A DNA stretch of 64,000 nucleotides, taken from positions 62,001 through 126,000 of the forward strand of contig NZ_CP031716.1 of NCBI RefSeq assembly GCF_001696605.3. The letters run 5' to 3'. A program made the translations under genes and the position numbers. Shown here one piece after another: positions 37,272-46,605 of the stretch. A model generated the notes under the pieces. That model was not told the DNA's origin. It did not search any database and worked only from the letters and a program-made list of their open reading frames with translations. The first letter of the stretch is position 1. Each line of letters starts with the position of its first letter. This stretch comes from Acinetobacter wuhouensis (lineage in GTDB: Bacteria; Pseudomonadota; Gammaproteobacteria; Pseudomonadales; Moraxellaceae).

Positions 37272-38552
37272 TTATGAGGTAGATTCAGACGCTGTTGAAT
37301 TCTTTTTACCTTTTAAAATCTCAGTACGAATAGACTGTGCAAGTTCAGCGCAATCATTGTTCATCCCATTGATCATAAATGAATGACGTGTCAGTACATT
37401 GGTTGGATTTGGTAATGCAACCAATTGATAACATTCATCGATATGTTTGAGTTGATCGTTGCTTAAATACAATGCCATTTCTTTGGCAATCAGATGATTC
37501 ACCAAACGATCTGCAGCTTCTAAAGCATCCAATTGCATTGCTTCAACCGAATTGGTCACAGCACAACGGGTTTGAAGAACGAAACGCTTATCTTCACGAT
37601 AACGTTTATACAGCACTTCAGATAAAAGTTGAAAGACCGAGCCAATCATTAAAATGGATTGAGCTGCATTGGGCTTTTCAGCGTCGATGCTAACCAAAGC
37701 ACCATTTTGATTAAATTCTTGGTGCACAGTGAAATCTTTAGAATTTAATTTGAAATGTTGCGCACATAATTCAATGCTTTTATTTAAGAAAATCTGACAT
37801 AAATTAAAATAGGGCAATGACACAGATTGATTGACCGTATTCATCAATTGTTTTGGATCGTAATATTGAATGTTCAGTGCAATCACTTCACGATCGTTTT
37901 CTGTTGGTGTAGTGACCAAAACTTTAGGTTCAGGTTTTGCTTTCACTTGAGCCTGTTGCTGAGCTTGTGCCATCGCAATGGTGTGATTAGCTTTTTCAGC
38001 TTCTAGGGCTTCGGTGAGTTGCTGAATCTCATGTTTTAAACGAGCTTCATGATTCATACGCGCTAAAAATTCGCTACGCGTCGGACGAGCAATGGCACGA
38101 TAAGCTAACCATAAGAAAGCATGAATGAGGAATGACACCAAAATAGCGAGCCATTGAGTACGCAGAATTTCACCAATACTTGGCTTAATCAGAGTAATTT
38201 CAACTGTACCGACATTCTTTTCATTCTGTAATGCATCACGGACAAAAATCTCACCTTGGCGGGTTTTTGCCATGCCACTGGTCGCAAGTACCTGTTTTTT
38301 TGAATCAAGAATACGAATCGATGCCACACTTGGATTGGTCGCATAGCGATTTGCAAGCAATGCCAATGAAACTGTATTGGCAGGTTCAAGTTCAGATAAG
38401 CTGTCTGTCACCAGCTGACTGGTCATGAGTTGACCTTGACTGGCACGGTTTTCATTTAACTGATGTGTTGTTGCAACTACCAATAAAAAGGTATGAAATG
38501 CAAAACTTACAATGAGTAGGCTAGCAAATAGCCCTTGTCTTGGCGCATTCAA
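37272..38552 (-). CDS. SMP-like (virulence-factor haemolysin family) inner-membrane protein
   Basis: A protein of about 426 residues with an N-terminal membrane helix (FASLLIVSFAFHTFLLVVA), a periplasmic segment of about 100 residues, a second helix near residue 135, and a cytoplasmic part with a coiled coil (LARMNHEARLKHEIQQLTEA) and an unassigned C-terminal domain. The layout and the position divergent from serB match the SMP/YtfB-related proteins of pseudomonads (Pfam SMP_2); that is an inference. No ATG exists. TTG at 38552 is chosen because GGAAG is seven bases upstream, against TTG at 38570 with none. Role unknown, possibly signal sensing. Confidence 0.72.
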   Translation of the reverse strand: MNAPRQGLFASLLIVSFAFHTFLLVVATTHQLNENRASQGQLMTSQLVTDSLSELEPANTVSLALLANRYATNPSVASIRILDSKKQVLATSGMAKTRQGEIFVRDALQNEKNVGTVEITLIKPSIGEILRTQWLAILVSFLIHAFLWLAYRAIARPTRSEFLARMNHEARLKHEIQQLTEALEAEKANHTIAMAQAQQQAQVKAKPEPKVLVTTPTENDREVIALNIQYYDPKQLMNTVNQSVSLPYFNLCQIFLNKSIELCAQHFKLNSKDFTVHQEFNQNGALVSIDAEKPNAAQSILMIGSVFQLLSEVLYKRYREDKRFVLQTRCAVTNSVEAMQLDALEAADRLVNHLIAKEMALYLSNDQLKHIDECYQLVALPNPTNVLTRHSFMINGMNNDCAELAQSIRTEILKGKKNSTASESTS

Positions 38553-38629
38553 CGTAAACTTCCAAAGCAAAAATTTTCGATTTCGATTATGATTCTAACA
38601 ATTGTTGTAGCTCAGACCCGAGTCAATTC

Positions 38630-39850
38630 ATGCGAGAAATCATTCTTATTTCATTTTTAGGACCTGACCAACCCAATCAGTTTACTCGATTAATGCAAGT
38701 GTTGTCCGTACATTCTTTGCAAATATTAGATGTAGGGCAGGCGGTTATCCATAATCAATTGACTTTAGGTATTGTAGTTTCGTCAAACGATCAAACTGCA
38801 ACAGCTTTAGCAATGAAAGACATCCTTATTTTAGCACATGATATTGGTTTAACAGTTCGTTTTAAACCGATTTCAGGGGCAGAATATGATCAGTGGGTGA
38901 GTGAAGGTGGGCAAACCCGTTATATCGTGACGGCTTTAGCACCCGAATTAACCGCTGCGCATTTACAAGCAGTGACCAATATTGTATCGAGTCAAGGTTT
39001 CAATATCGAAACCGTTACTCGGTTATCAGGTCGTCCAGAACGTGATGGGCAAAATGAAGGACCTAAACGTTCTTGTGTTCAGTTCGGTTTGAAAGGGCAG
39101 ATGCTTGATGCCCAAGCGATGCGTGCAGCATGTTTACGCCTTTCAGCTGAATCTAGTATTGATGTTGCGGTTCAAGAGGATAATGCTTACCGTCGTAACC
39201 GTCGCCTTGTTTGCTTTGATATGGATTCCACATTGATTGAGCAAGAAGTGATTGACGAGCTCGCTAAAGAAGCTGGCGTTGGTGATCAAGTTGCTGAAAT
39301 TACTGAACGTGCCATGCAAGGTGAGTTGGATTTCCAACAAAGCTTCCGTGCCCGTGTTGCATTGTTAAAAGGCTTAGATGCTGCGGTATTACCGAAAATT
39401 GCAGAACGCTTAACCATTACAGAAGGTGCTGAACGTTTAATTTCAACACTGAAATCTTTGGGTTATAAAACTGCGATTTTATCTGGTGGCTTCCAATACT
39501 TCGCTGAGTATCTGCAAGAGAAATTGGGCATTGACGAAGTGCATGCCAATATTCTCGATGTTGAAAATGGTGTGGTGACGGGTGAAGTTCAAGGTCATAT
39601 TGTGGATGGTGCGCGTAAAGCGTTCCTATTGACTCAATTGGCTGAAAAAATGGGTATTTCACCTGAACAAGCGATTGCAGTAGGGGATGGTGCAAACGAT
39701 TTACCTATGCTTTCGATCGCAGGTTTAGGTGTTGCTTTCCGTGCTAAACCTTTGGTTCGTCAAAATGCCAATCAAGCGATTTCGAGCGTCGGTTTAGATG
39801 GTGTTTTGTATCTGCTCGGCGTACATGATAAAGATTTAAGTCGTGCATAA
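38630..39850 (+). CDS. serB: phosphoserine phosphatase with N-terminal ACT-like region
   Basis: Last step of serine synthesis, removing phosphate from O-phosphoserine. The 406-residue product is longer than E. coli SerB (322) because it carries about 180 residues of tandem ACT-type regulatory region (starting IILISFLGPDQPNQFTRLMQ). The HAD domain begins with CFDMDSTLIEQE (nucleophile Asp) near residue 199, then ILSGGFQYFAEYL and VGDGANDLPML. ATG 38630. It is divergent from the SMP-like gene and ends at a clear terminator, so it is monocistronic. Confidence 0.97.
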   Translation: MREIILISFLGPDQPNQFTRLMQVLSVHSLQILDVGQAVIHNQLTLGIVVSSNDQTATALAMKDILILAHDIGLTVRFKPISGAEYDQWVSEGGQTRYIVTALAPELTAAHLQAVTNIVSSQGFNIETVTRLSGRPERDGQNEGPKRSCVQFGLKGQMLDAQAMRAACLRLSAESSIDVAVQEDNAYRRNRRLVCFDMDSTLIEQEVIDELAKEAGVGDQVAEITERAMQGELDFQQSFRARVALLKGLDAAVLPKIAERLTITEGAERLISTLKSLGYKTAILSGGFQYFAEYLQEKLGIDEVHANILDVENGVVTGEVQGHIVDGARKAFLLTQLAEKMGISPEQAIAVGDGANDLPMLSIAGLGVAFRAKPLVRQNANQAISSVGLDGVLYLLGVHDKDLSRA

Positions 39851-40274
39851 TCTGTAAACGATATATTGCAAAACGATGACAAAATAGCGGCGAATCAGCC
39901 GCTATTTTTGTATGTAAATTAAACACATCATGGTGGTTGTATCACTTTTAAACAGACCAGTAAAAATATTCATTTCGAACTTAAAAAAGTTTTTTTATGT
40001 TTAAAAACTGTGTGTATTTTTTTGTAATGACACGCCAAGATTGATGGTGATTAGATTCTACGAAAAACATGATTCTTAAAAAATGTAATGACAAATGAAT
40101 GTTGCGACAAAGTATGTCGTTTGGAGTGAAAACAGCGCTTTTCTTCTGTTAAAAACACGACATAATGCAAAACATAAGCTTTCTAAGATGATTAAAGAAA
40201 AATTATAAAGCTTGTTGTGTTGTGAAACACCATTTAGACGGTTTTTGAAAGACATTATTGTGACGGAGGTTCTT
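39851..40274. other. intergenic region after serB
   Basis: Apart from the serB terminator, about 370 AT-rich bases lie before the next gene. I see no coding ORF, tRNA or repeat in them. They presumably carry the promoter of the small membrane protein gene. Confidence 0.55.
39881..39908 (+). terminator. intrinsic terminator of serB
   Basis: AAAATAGCGGC (39881-39891) pairs perfectly with GCCGCTATTTT (39898-39908) across a 6-base loop, followed by T. Confidence 0.9.
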
Positions 40275-40589
40275 ATGGTATCAGCGACATTTGCAACTCT
40301 TATTGGATTCGGTCTGATTGCTGCAGCGTTGGCTACTGTTTTCTTTTCCCCTTACCGTCATTGGTTAGGTTTTATGTTTGCTGGAATGCTGTTTTGGGCG
40401 ACGCTCGAAGCGATTCGTTATAGCGTACAAAATGTTTTCGACATTTCGATGGCATATAGTTATTTAACTGCGATCATGTTAGCGATGTCTGCTTTGATTG
40501 TGTTGTTGTTACGTGAAGATAATCGCGCGCAAAAAGCATTGGCAAATCGCCAATATATTGAACATACTCCAGTGTATGATGATGAATGA
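40275..40589 (+). CDS. small conserved inner-membrane protein, function unknown
   Basis: A 104-residue protein with three hydrophobic segments (about 5-25, 33-52 and 66-85) and a polar, charged C-terminus (REDNRAQKALANRQYIEH). ATG 40275 is fixed by GGAGG six bases upstream; the longer reading frame starting at 40212 is not supported. No known domain. A terminator follows at 40669, so it is a single-gene unit. Confidence 0.75.
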   Translation: MVSATFATLIGFGLIAAALATVFFSPYRHWLGFMFAGMLFWATLEAIRYSVQNVFDISMAYSYLTAIMLAMSALIVLLLREDNRAQKALANRQYIEHTPVYDDE

Positions 40590-40668
40590 GTTGTGTTCTA
40601 AGTTTTCTGAAAATTTATAAACAATCACAATGACTTTAATTACACGAAAAAATTCAATTTAGACATTT

Positions 40669-40695
40669 AAAGGTATATCAAAATGGTATACCTTT
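40669..40695 (+). terminator. intrinsic terminator of the small membrane protein gene
   Basis: AAAGGTATA (40669-40677) pairs with TATACCTTT (40687-40695) over a 9-base loop and runs into four more T. Confidence 0.8.
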
Positions 40696-40799
40696 TTTTC
40701 AGCTTATACTTTGTTCCAAAAGCCATGTCGAATAAATGACAAGTTATGCTAGGATGAACAAATTCAAATCTAATTTAAAATACAACAGGCTTTAATGTC

Positions 40800-41285
40800 A
40801 TGAAACTCTCTGCAATTCCAGTTGTGAAGCTACCAATCGTTGATGCAAGTACAGATCCGCTGGATTTACTTGTATTGGGTTTATCTCTTCGTATGAAGCA
40901 ATTGGCACGTACTAGTCCAAAATTTATTGAATTAACCCATGATCGTCAGTTCCGTATTCAAATTGGTACAGACTTGGGTGTGGCTCGCCAGATTATTGTC
41001 AACAATGGTCAAATTGAAACAGTTTCTGGTGCTGAAGAAAAAGCGGATTTTGTTTTGCAATTTGCTGATAGTGAGCAAGGTGTAAAAACTTTGGTTAAAG
41101 GTGACCCAACTGCATTTATGACGGGTATGCAGAATGGCACGATCAAGATGGAAGGTGATTTCAGTTTATTGGTATGGTTTAACCAAGTGGCGAAATTGAT
41201 TCCACCTAAAGTACCAAAGCCAGTCAAAGATAAAATTAAATTGGCGCGTCAGTTCTTAAAAGAAAAGACAGGTAAATCGTTTTAA
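40800..41285 (+). CDS. SCP2 sterol-binding domain protein
   Basis: A 161-residue cytoplasmic protein of the SCP2 (sterol carrier) superfamily: RFRIQIGTDLGVARQ, then DFVLQFADSEQGVKTLVKGD, and MTGMQNGTIKMEGDFSLLVW, the strand-helix pattern that forms the lipid-binding cavity. Bacterial members include UbiJ-like accessory factors and proteins of unknown ligand; which applies here is not clear, since no ubi genes are adjacent. ATG 40800. Followed by hairpin repeats that could terminate transcription. Confidence 0.82.
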   Translation: MKLSAIPVVKLPIVDASTDPLDLLVLGLSLRMKQLARTSPKFIELTHDRQFRIQIGTDLGVARQIIVNNGQIETVSGAEEKADFVLQFADSEQGVKTLVKGDPTAFMTGMQNGTIKMEGDFSLLVWFNQVAKLIPPKVPKPVKDKIKLARQFLKEKTGKSF

Positions 41286-41366
41286 TAATTTGATTTAGAG
41301 TTTAGTTCTAAAAAAAGCCTTTCATACGTAATGCTAGTCAATTAAGAATTCTTGAATCCACCCCAA

Positions 41367-41452
41367 CCCTCCTTTTCCAAAGGAGGGAGCTTTTCAATAC
41401 TAAAAATTATTTTAGTAACAAGAAGCCCCCCCTCTTTTTCAAAGAGGGGGGG
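41367..41452. repeat. two adjacent intergenic hairpin repeats
   Basis: CCCTCCTTT (41367-41375) pairs with AAAGGAGGG (41379-41387), and a 12-bp stem of seven C, TC and TTT (41426-41437) pairs with its perfect complement (41441-41452). Both have 3-base loops and similar pyrimidine-rich arms, like the element at 18761-18781. They lie between convergent genes. Confidence 0.65.
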
Positions 41453-41546
41453 AAAATTTTAAGAATTTATCCAATCATTTTTCTTATTGATCAGTACTAT
41501 CTCATAAGGGCTTTTTTTGTTTACGACTCTTTATAAAGTAATGAGC

Positions 41547-41987
41547 TTATTCCACTTCTAAATTAAAGGTCACAGGCCCATCATTGACCAAGTGCACTTT
41601 CATATCTGCGGCAAAAATACCTGTTTGTACATGCTCAAATTGTGATTGCGCATACTCAATGAGTTGCTCATACAGTGCTTTCGCTTCAGCAGGGGGCATT
41701 GCTGGACCAAAATCTGGACGTAAGCCTTTCTGTGTTTGTGCCATCAGGGTAAATTGAGAAACCAATAATAAACCACCATTGGCTTGGCTGACATTCCAGC
41801 CCATTTTGCCTTGATCATCATCAAAAAAACGATATTTTAAGATTTTATCAATCAGCTTTTTGCCCTTCTCAAGATTGTCTTCTTTGCCCAATCCTAAAAA
41901 AACTAAAATTCCCTTTTGAATTTCACCCGTTGTTTCACCATCGACAACCACTTTGGCTTCAAGAACTCTTTGTAATAATGCGCGCAT
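41547..41987 (-). CDS. dtd: D-aminoacyl-tRNA deacylase
   Basis: Hydrolyses D-amino acids from wrongly charged tRNA (and glycyl-tRNA-Ala). From ATG 41987 the protein is 146 residues, the usual length (E. coli 145), starting MRALLQRVLEAKVVVDGE. The two active-site motifs SQFTL near residue 80 and NDGPVTF near 137 are present. A longer reading frame to 42032 would add 15 unconserved residues. Stands alone. Confidence 0.96.
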   Translation of the reverse strand: MRALLQRVLEAKVVVDGETTGEIQKGILVFLGLGKEDNLEKGKKLIDKILKYRFFDDDQGKMGWNVSQANGGLLLVSQFTLMAQTQKGLRPDFGPAMPPAEAKALYEQLIEYAQSQFEHVQTGIFAADMKVHLVNDGPVTFNLEVE

Positions 41988-42341
41988 TTCGTAAATACAG
42001 TTAAAAGTTGATATATTTTTAAAGTTTAACAAATCCCATTCATTTTGTATTTTCTATAAAATTAAAATCAAGAGATATTACAAATAACTAAGTTTGAATA
42101 GTTTAGATACTTAGCGATTAATTTTATAAAAATTAGAGGTTTAAAATATTAAAAATAATTATTAAGAATATTAGATAATTTACGAATAAAACCATAATAA
42201 AAATATGGTTATTTAAATCAGTTTCAGCTACGCTAGTAATGCTTTAATTTTGTTCAGATACTTTGCGGTTAAGGCTATTGCTTGAAAAAATAAGATGATA
42301 ATCATATTATCATTTGATGGTAATTAAAATTGGATTAAGAC
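41988..42341. other. intergenic region between dtd and the RHH gene
   Basis: About 350 very AT-rich bases separate two divergent genes. No coding ORF is seen. It contains the palindrome at 42296-42312 and presumably both promoters. Confidence 0.55.
42296..42312. promoter_or_regulatory. palindrome upstream of RHH gene: Fur-like or autoregulatory operator
   Basis: TGATAAT-CAT-ATTATCA is a perfect 7-3-7 palindrome 29 bases before the start codon. Its half-sites are identical to those of the Fur box at 25173-25187, but the centre is 3 bp instead of 1. It could be a variant Fur site or the operator of the ribbon-helix-helix protein itself. Confidence 0.5.
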
Positions 42342-42533
42342 ATGGAAAATAAAACAGCAAGGTTGACGATCTTAATCGATCCTATTAAAAAGCAAGCATT
42401 TGAAGAATTATGTCATCGTCAGGATTTGACACCGTCACAGGTTGTGCGTCAATTAATTCGTGATTATCTCAATACTCATGGGGTTGAGTATGCAACGAAA
42501 GTACAAAATATTCAGAATGACAATACAAGATAA
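42342..42533 (+). CDS. ribbon-helix-helix (CopG/Arc-type) DNA-binding protein
   Basis: A 63-residue protein. Residues 4-12 (KTARLTILI) form the beta strand, followed by two helices (IKKQAFEELCHRQDL and TPSQVVRQLIRDYL), the standard ribbon-helix-helix layout. It would bind DNA as a dimer. No toxin gene follows: the next gene is convergent and unrelated, so it is not an obvious antitoxin. A perfect palindrome lies just upstream. ATG 42342. Confidence 0.8.
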   Translation: MENKTARLTILIDPIKKQAFEELCHRQDLTPSQVVRQLIRDYLNTHGVEYATKVQNIQNDNTR

Positions 42534-42591
42534 ATAATGTCAAATTAACAATAAATTAGGTTTAAAAAATCATGTGATTGTGAAAATAAAG

Positions 42592-42612
42592 TAGCCCTAT
42601 TGCATAGGGCTA
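42592..42612. terminator. bidirectional terminator
   Basis: TAGCCCTAT (42592-42600) pairs with ATAGGGCTA (42604-42612) with a 3-base loop, followed by TTTT on the plus strand. It lies between the convergent RHH and roadblock genes. Confidence 0.8.
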
Positions 42613-42635
42613 TTTTATGTAAGCAAATAAATGAA

Positions 42636-42992
42636 TTAAGAGAAATCCAAACCTTTTTCAAACGCTTTTAATTCATGGCGTGCCATTGCAAGATTTGATT
42701 TTTGACGATCTAAAACCAAATATAAAAATAATTCATCGTTGTTATCGAGTGGGCGCAAGATGTGATATTGCTTGCCCAAAGTGATTAAAACATCTTCGAT
42801 TTTATCTTGTAGATTTAATGCATTAGCAACTTTGCGCTTTGCCCGAATCACTTCGGTATTACCAGCAGCAGCAAGCTCCAAATCAAGTCCAGAACCTGCA
42901 GTTGCAAGTGCTAAACCACTTGAACTGTCAACTAATGCAGCAGCAATAAACCCATCAATATCAACTAACGCATTTAAACTAAATTTTGCCAT
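42636..42992 (-). CDS. roadblock/LC7-like domain protein
   Basis: A 118-residue soluble protein: [22 protein letters not shown] at residues 10-31, then a helix and [17 protein letters not shown], the alpha-beta pattern of bacterial roadblock/LC7 (MglB-like) domains. These often regulate small GTPases. No GTPase gene is adjacent, so the partner is unknown. ATG 42992 begins [10 protein letters not shown]. It is divergent from pncB with a 326-bp gap. Confidence 0.75.
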   Translation of the reverse strand: MAKFSLNALVDIDGFIAAALVDSSSGLALATAGSGLDLELAAAGNTEVIRAKRKVANALNLQDKIEDVLITLGKQYHILRPLDNNDELFLYLVLDRQKSNLAMARHELKAFEKGLDFS

Positions 42993-43318
42993 TTGAGTTT
43001 CCTTTTAGGCGAGGTAGTAAATAGTTTTTATGAACATTAAAGTACAATTTTTGTTAAGATGAATCATAATTAAAAACTAATGTGATTACAATCACAGTGA
43101 ATAAAAAAATATTGAATAATATTATATGATAATAGTATGTTAATGTTTTTATTTTAGTAACAATCTCTTTTCTGTTATTTATCTTGAACAGTAGAAAATT
43201 AAACGTTATTGATAGAAATATGGAACAATGTGTGAAATATTTCTGAAAATCGTAATTTTAGATTTGCAAGAAAGGATTTACTTTTTATAGTGGAACAAGA
43301 TTATCTAAAGAGTTTGCT
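42993..43318. other. intergenic region upstream of pncB
   Basis: AT-rich spacer between two divergent genes. I see no ORF, clear regulator box or RNA motif here; it should hold the promoters of both genes. Confidence 0.5.
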
Positions 43319-44527
43319 ATGCAACCAATAATTCAGTCTTTGTTGGACACGGACTTATATAAATTCACCATGCTACAAGTGGTTTTACACAAATTCCCTC
43401 AAACGCATAGTGTGTATCACTTTCGTTGTCGAAATTTAGATGACACGGTATATCCATTGACGGATATTTTGGATGATTTGAACGAACAATTAGACTTGCT
43501 CTGTACCTTAAAATTCAAAGAAGATGAATTGGTCTATTTGCGCAGTTTGCGTTTTATCAAAAGTGATTTTGTTGATTATTTAGAATTATTCCAACTAAAA
43601 CGCCGCTTTATTAAAGCTGGGGTCGACAGCGAAGGTCGTCTGGATATTTGGGTTGAAGGCCCGATGGTTCAAGCGATGATGTTTGAAATTTTTGTTCTCG
43701 CTATTGTGAATGAACTATATTTCCAACGCATTCGTTCCGATGAAGTTCTGGCAGAAGGTGAATGCCGACTGCAGGCAAAAGTGGCTTTGCTCAAGCAATA
43801 TGAAAAAGAACAAAATCCGAATGATCCGCCACTTTTGGTTTCTGATTTTGGGACGCGTCGTCGTTATAGCTTAGATTGGCAACGTCATGTGATAGAGACT
43901 TTCCATAAAGCTGTGCCCAACGTATTTCGTGGTACTAGTAATGTATTGATCGCCAAAGAGTTAAATATTTTCCCGATTGGGACAATGGCGCATGAATTTT
44001 TACAAGCTTTTCAAGCGCTAGATGTGCGCTTACGAGATTTCCAAAAATCGGCACTTGAAACTTGGGTACAGGAATATCGTGGTGATTTAGGAATTGCACT
44101 GACTGACGTGGTCGGTATGGATGCATTTTTACGTGATTTTGACTTATATTTTGCCAAGTTATTTGATGGTTTGCGTCATGATAGTGGTGACCCATTTGAA
44201 TGGGGCGATAAAGCGTATCAGCACTATCGTAAGCTTAAAATTGATACAAAAACTAAAATGCTGACCTTTAGTGATGGTTTGGATATCGAACGAGCTTGGG
44301 CGTTATATCAATATTTCAAAGATCGTTTTCAAGTCAGTTTTGGTATTGGAACAAATCTCACCAATGATATGGGGCAAAAACCGCTTAATATTGTGTTGAA
44401 ATTGGTAGAATGTAATGGACAGTCTGTGGCTAAAATTTCAGATAGTCCTGGTAAAACCATGACCGATAATGACACTTTCTTGGCATATCTACGTCAGGTG
44501 TTTGAAATACCAGAAGTTGTTGAATAA
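43319..44527 (+). CDS. pncB: nicotinate phosphoribosyltransferase
   Basis: Converts nicotinate and PRPP to nicotinate mononucleotide in the NAD salvage pathway. The 402-residue protein (E. coli 400) starts with [12 protein letters not shown] and carries FGTRRRYS near residue 177 and FRGTSN near 203. GTMAHEF follows near 220 with the histidine phosphorylated during catalysis, and [11 protein letters not shown] lies near 285. ATG 43319. The sulfurtransferase gene follows 111 bp later on the same strand. Confidence 0.97.
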   Translation: MQPIIQSLLDTDLYKFTMLQVVLHKFPQTHSVYHFRCRNLDDTVYPLTDILDDLNEQLDLLCTLKFKEDELVYLRSLRFIKSDFVDYLELFQLKRRFIKAGVDSEGRLDIWVEGPMVQAMMFEIFVLAIVNELYFQRIRSDEVLAEGECRLQAKVALLKQYEKEQNPNDPPLLVSDFGTRRRYSLDWQRHVIETFHKAVPNVFRGTSNVLIAKELNIFPIGTMAHEFLQAFQALDVRLRDFQKSALETWVQEYRGDLGIALTDVVGMDAFLRDFDLYFAKLFDGLRHDSGDPFEWGDKAYQHYRKLKIDTKTKMLTFSDGLDIERAWALYQYFKDRFQVSFGIGTNLTNDMGQKPLNIVLKLVECNGQSVAKISDSPGKTMTDNDTFLAYLRQVFEIPEVVE

Positions 44528-44638
44528 TGGAAAATTGATAGCTGATTTTTTGCTAAAAGAATGCGAAAAATCAGCATATTGCTGAAATACACTGTGCTAA
44601 GATCATGACTGTCCAAGGTCTTAAAATAGAAAAATTGT

Positions 44639-45487
44639 ATGACAACTACAAGCTTTAACTTCGGATTACTCATTGAAGCAGAACAACTTGTGCCGTTTTT
44701 AGGGCACGACAAAATCCGTATTATCGATTTAAGTCGAACTTCAGTTTATGAACAGTTACATATTCCGCATGCATTGCATGTAAAACCGCAGTTGTTGGTT
44801 CGACAAGAAGAACAAGCTTCGGGTTTGTTGCCTGATGAAGAGGGCTTAAAGGCTTTAGTTGAATATCTAAATATCACCCCAGATCATCATGTGGTGGTCT
44901 ATGATGATGAAGGTGGTGCTTGGGCTGGGCGTCTCATTTGGAACCTGCATAGTTTAGGTTTTTATAATACCAGTCTACTAAATGGTGGCATTCACGCATG
45001 GTTGGCAGAAGCCTATCCAACCTCATCAGACATAGAAACTTTTGAGAAAGTGACCCCATTGGTACAGGTAAATTTAACCGATATTGATCAGTATCGTATT
45101 GAATATAATCAATTACTCGAAAAAATTGAGCAACAGGCGATTCAAGTTTGGGATTGTCGGACTTTAGAAGAATATACAGGGCAACGCTTGGCAGCTAGAC
45201 GCGGCGGTCACATTCCAAGTGCACGACATTTTGAGTGGAGTACTGCAATTAATCGTCAAAATCATTTAAAATTGCATCCATTAGAACGCACGCAACAACG
45301 TTTAGAACAATTGGGCTTTCGATTTGATCAACCTGTAGTGGTATATTGTCAATCACATCATCGTTCAGGTTTAGCTTATATTCTAGGTCGTTTATTGAAT
45401 TGGAAAATTCAAGCCTACGATGGCGCGTGGAGCGAATGGGGCAATCGCCTTGACAGTCCAATTATTACTGGAGAATCACCTGCGTGA
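44639..45487 (+). CDS. two-domain rhodanese-like sulfurtransferase
   Basis: A 282-residue cytoplasmic protein with two rhodanese domains. The N-terminal one (about 10-130) has [14 protein letters not shown] in place of the active loop and no cysteine there, so it is the inactive structural half. The C-terminal one (about 150-280) has [11 protein letters not shown] with the active cysteine. It resembles thiosulfate or 3-mercaptopyruvate sulfurtransferases. The stop overlaps the psd start by four bases (GTGA), so the two are translationally coupled, an association common in this group. Confidence 0.9.
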   Translation: MTTTSFNFGLLIEAEQLVPFLGHDKIRIIDLSRTSVYEQLHIPHALHVKPQLLVRQEEQASGLLPDEEGLKALVEYLNITPDHHVVVYDDEGGAWAGRLIWNLHSLGFYNTSLLNGGIHAWLAEAYPTSSDIETFEKVTPLVQVNLTDIDQYRIEYNQLLEKIEQQAIQVWDCRTLEEYTGQRLAARRGGHIPSARHFEWSTAINRQNHLKLHPLERTQQRLEQLGFRFDQPVVVYCQSHHRSGLAYILGRLLNWKIQAYDGAWSEWGNRLDSPIITGESPA

Positions 45488-46335
45488 GTCTTACATCTAA
45501 GTTAAAAAAACAAATTTTTATTCAAGCGCAAAAAGTCGTTCCACAACAGCAATTGAGCCGTGTTGTCGGTAAAGTTGCAGCCAGTGAAAACCCAATCATT
45601 AAAAATGTCGTAATTCAAGCATTTAAAGCGCAATACGGTATTGATCTTTCGATTGCAGAGCAAACCGATGCTTTAAAATATAAATCATTTAATGAGTTTT
45701 TTACCCGCGCGTTAAAAGAAGGGACTCGTGAAATTGATGCTGATCCAACCAGTATCGTATCACCCGCAGATGGCGCAATTTCACAACTCGGTAAAATTGA
45801 AAACGGTGATGTGTTTCAAGCCAAGGGTCAAAGCTTTTCAGTTGATAAGTTAATTGGTGATCCACAATTGGCTGCACCATTTATCAATGGTGAGTTTGCG
45901 ACAGTCTATTTATCACCACGTGATTACCATCGTGTGCATGCCCCATTTGCAGGGACTTTGACAGAAACTTTGTATATTCCGGGTGAGTTGTTCTCAGTGA
46001 ATCAAACCACTGCTGAAAATATCCCAGGTTTGTTTGCACGTAATGAGCGTATGGTCTGTTTATTTGACACTGAATTGGGTCGTATGGCAGTGGTTTTGGT
46101 CGGCGCGATGATTGTTGCGGGCATTGAAACAGTCGCGACTGGTAAGGTCAAACCTACAGGTCGTGTTGAACTCAATCATCACGAATTAAAGTTAGAAAAA
46201 GGTGCTGAACTCGGTCGTTTCTATTTAGGTTCTACGGCGATTGTTTTATTTGAACAAGATAAAATGAATTGGGATGCACAATTTAAGGCAAATTCTGAAG
46301 TCGTGATGGGCGAGGCTTTGGGTCATACGCTTTAA
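45484..46335 (+). CDS. psd: phosphatidylserine decarboxylase proenzyme
   Basis: Makes phosphatidylethanolamine at the inner membrane. The 283-residue proenzyme contains [13 protein letters not shown] near residue 140 (catalytic Asp/His) and the self-cleavage motif LGST near residue 249, which yields the pyruvoyl alpha subunit. The start is GTG at 45484, overlapping the previous gene's stop. It ends at a terminator at 46367. Confidence 0.97.
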   Translation: MSLTSKLKKQIFIQAQKVVPQQQLSRVVGKVAASENPIIKNVVIQAFKAQYGIDLSIAEQTDALKYKSFNEFFTRALKEGTREIDADPTSIVSPADGAISQLGKIENGDVFQAKGQSFSVDKLIGDPQLAAPFINGEFATVYLSPRDYHRVHAPFAGTLTETLYIPGELFSVNQTTAENIPGLFARNERMVCLFDTELGRMAVVLVGAMIVAGIETVATGKVKPTGRVELNHHELKLEKGAELGRFYLGSTAIVLFEQDKMNWDAQFKANSEVVMGEALGHTL

Positions 46336-46366
46336 TTTTCCTCAAAATATATTAATGAGTGAATTT

Positions 46367-46395
46367 AAAAACACCTTCTCAATGAAGGTGTTTTT
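46367..46395 (+). terminator. intrinsic terminator of psd
   Basis: AAAAACACCTTC (46367-46378) pairs perfectly with GAAGGTGTTTTT (46384-46395) across a 5-base loop. Confidence 0.9.
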
Positions 46396-46411
46396 TCGTT
46401 GAATTTTTAAA

Positions 46412-46560
46412 AATCACATTAAATTATAATGGAGCGCATTCTCATCAAATGCTTTTAAGACATGAGCGTCAGCATTGTGTGGATTTTTAGAATCGACTCG
46501 AACTTATAAACGAGCTTCACTGCCAAAACCATTCAATTCACAGTCTAAGAATAGTTGCAT
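46412..46560 (-). pseudogene. remnant of a 3'-5' exonuclease-like gene
   Basis: On the minus strand, ATG at 46560 opens a frame beginning MQLFLDCELNGFGSEARL and then a stop. The same frame continues without further stops through VDSKNPHNADAHVLKAFDE and ALHYN to a final stop near 46415. The first part resembles the start of DEDD-type exoribonucleases (LDxEFNGFGG), and the second their C-terminal HNA-DA motif with following helix. The middle, some 130 residues in intact relatives, is missing. It is read as an internally deleted, inactive gene; the family identity is from memory. Confidence 0.5.
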
Positions 46561-46605
46561 ATATTCCGATTCAGTATGGATTGAATATTGAAAATTTAAT
46601 GAACA

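Noticed and set aside
37272..38552. Sensor kinase or chemoreceptor next to serB
   Set aside because: Although it has two membrane helices and a periplasmic loop, no kinase or methyl-accepting motifs are present.
42342..42992. Possible toxin-antitoxin pair of the RHH protein with the next gene
   Set aside because: The neighbour is on the opposite strand, is separated by a terminator and has a roadblock-type fold, not a toxin.
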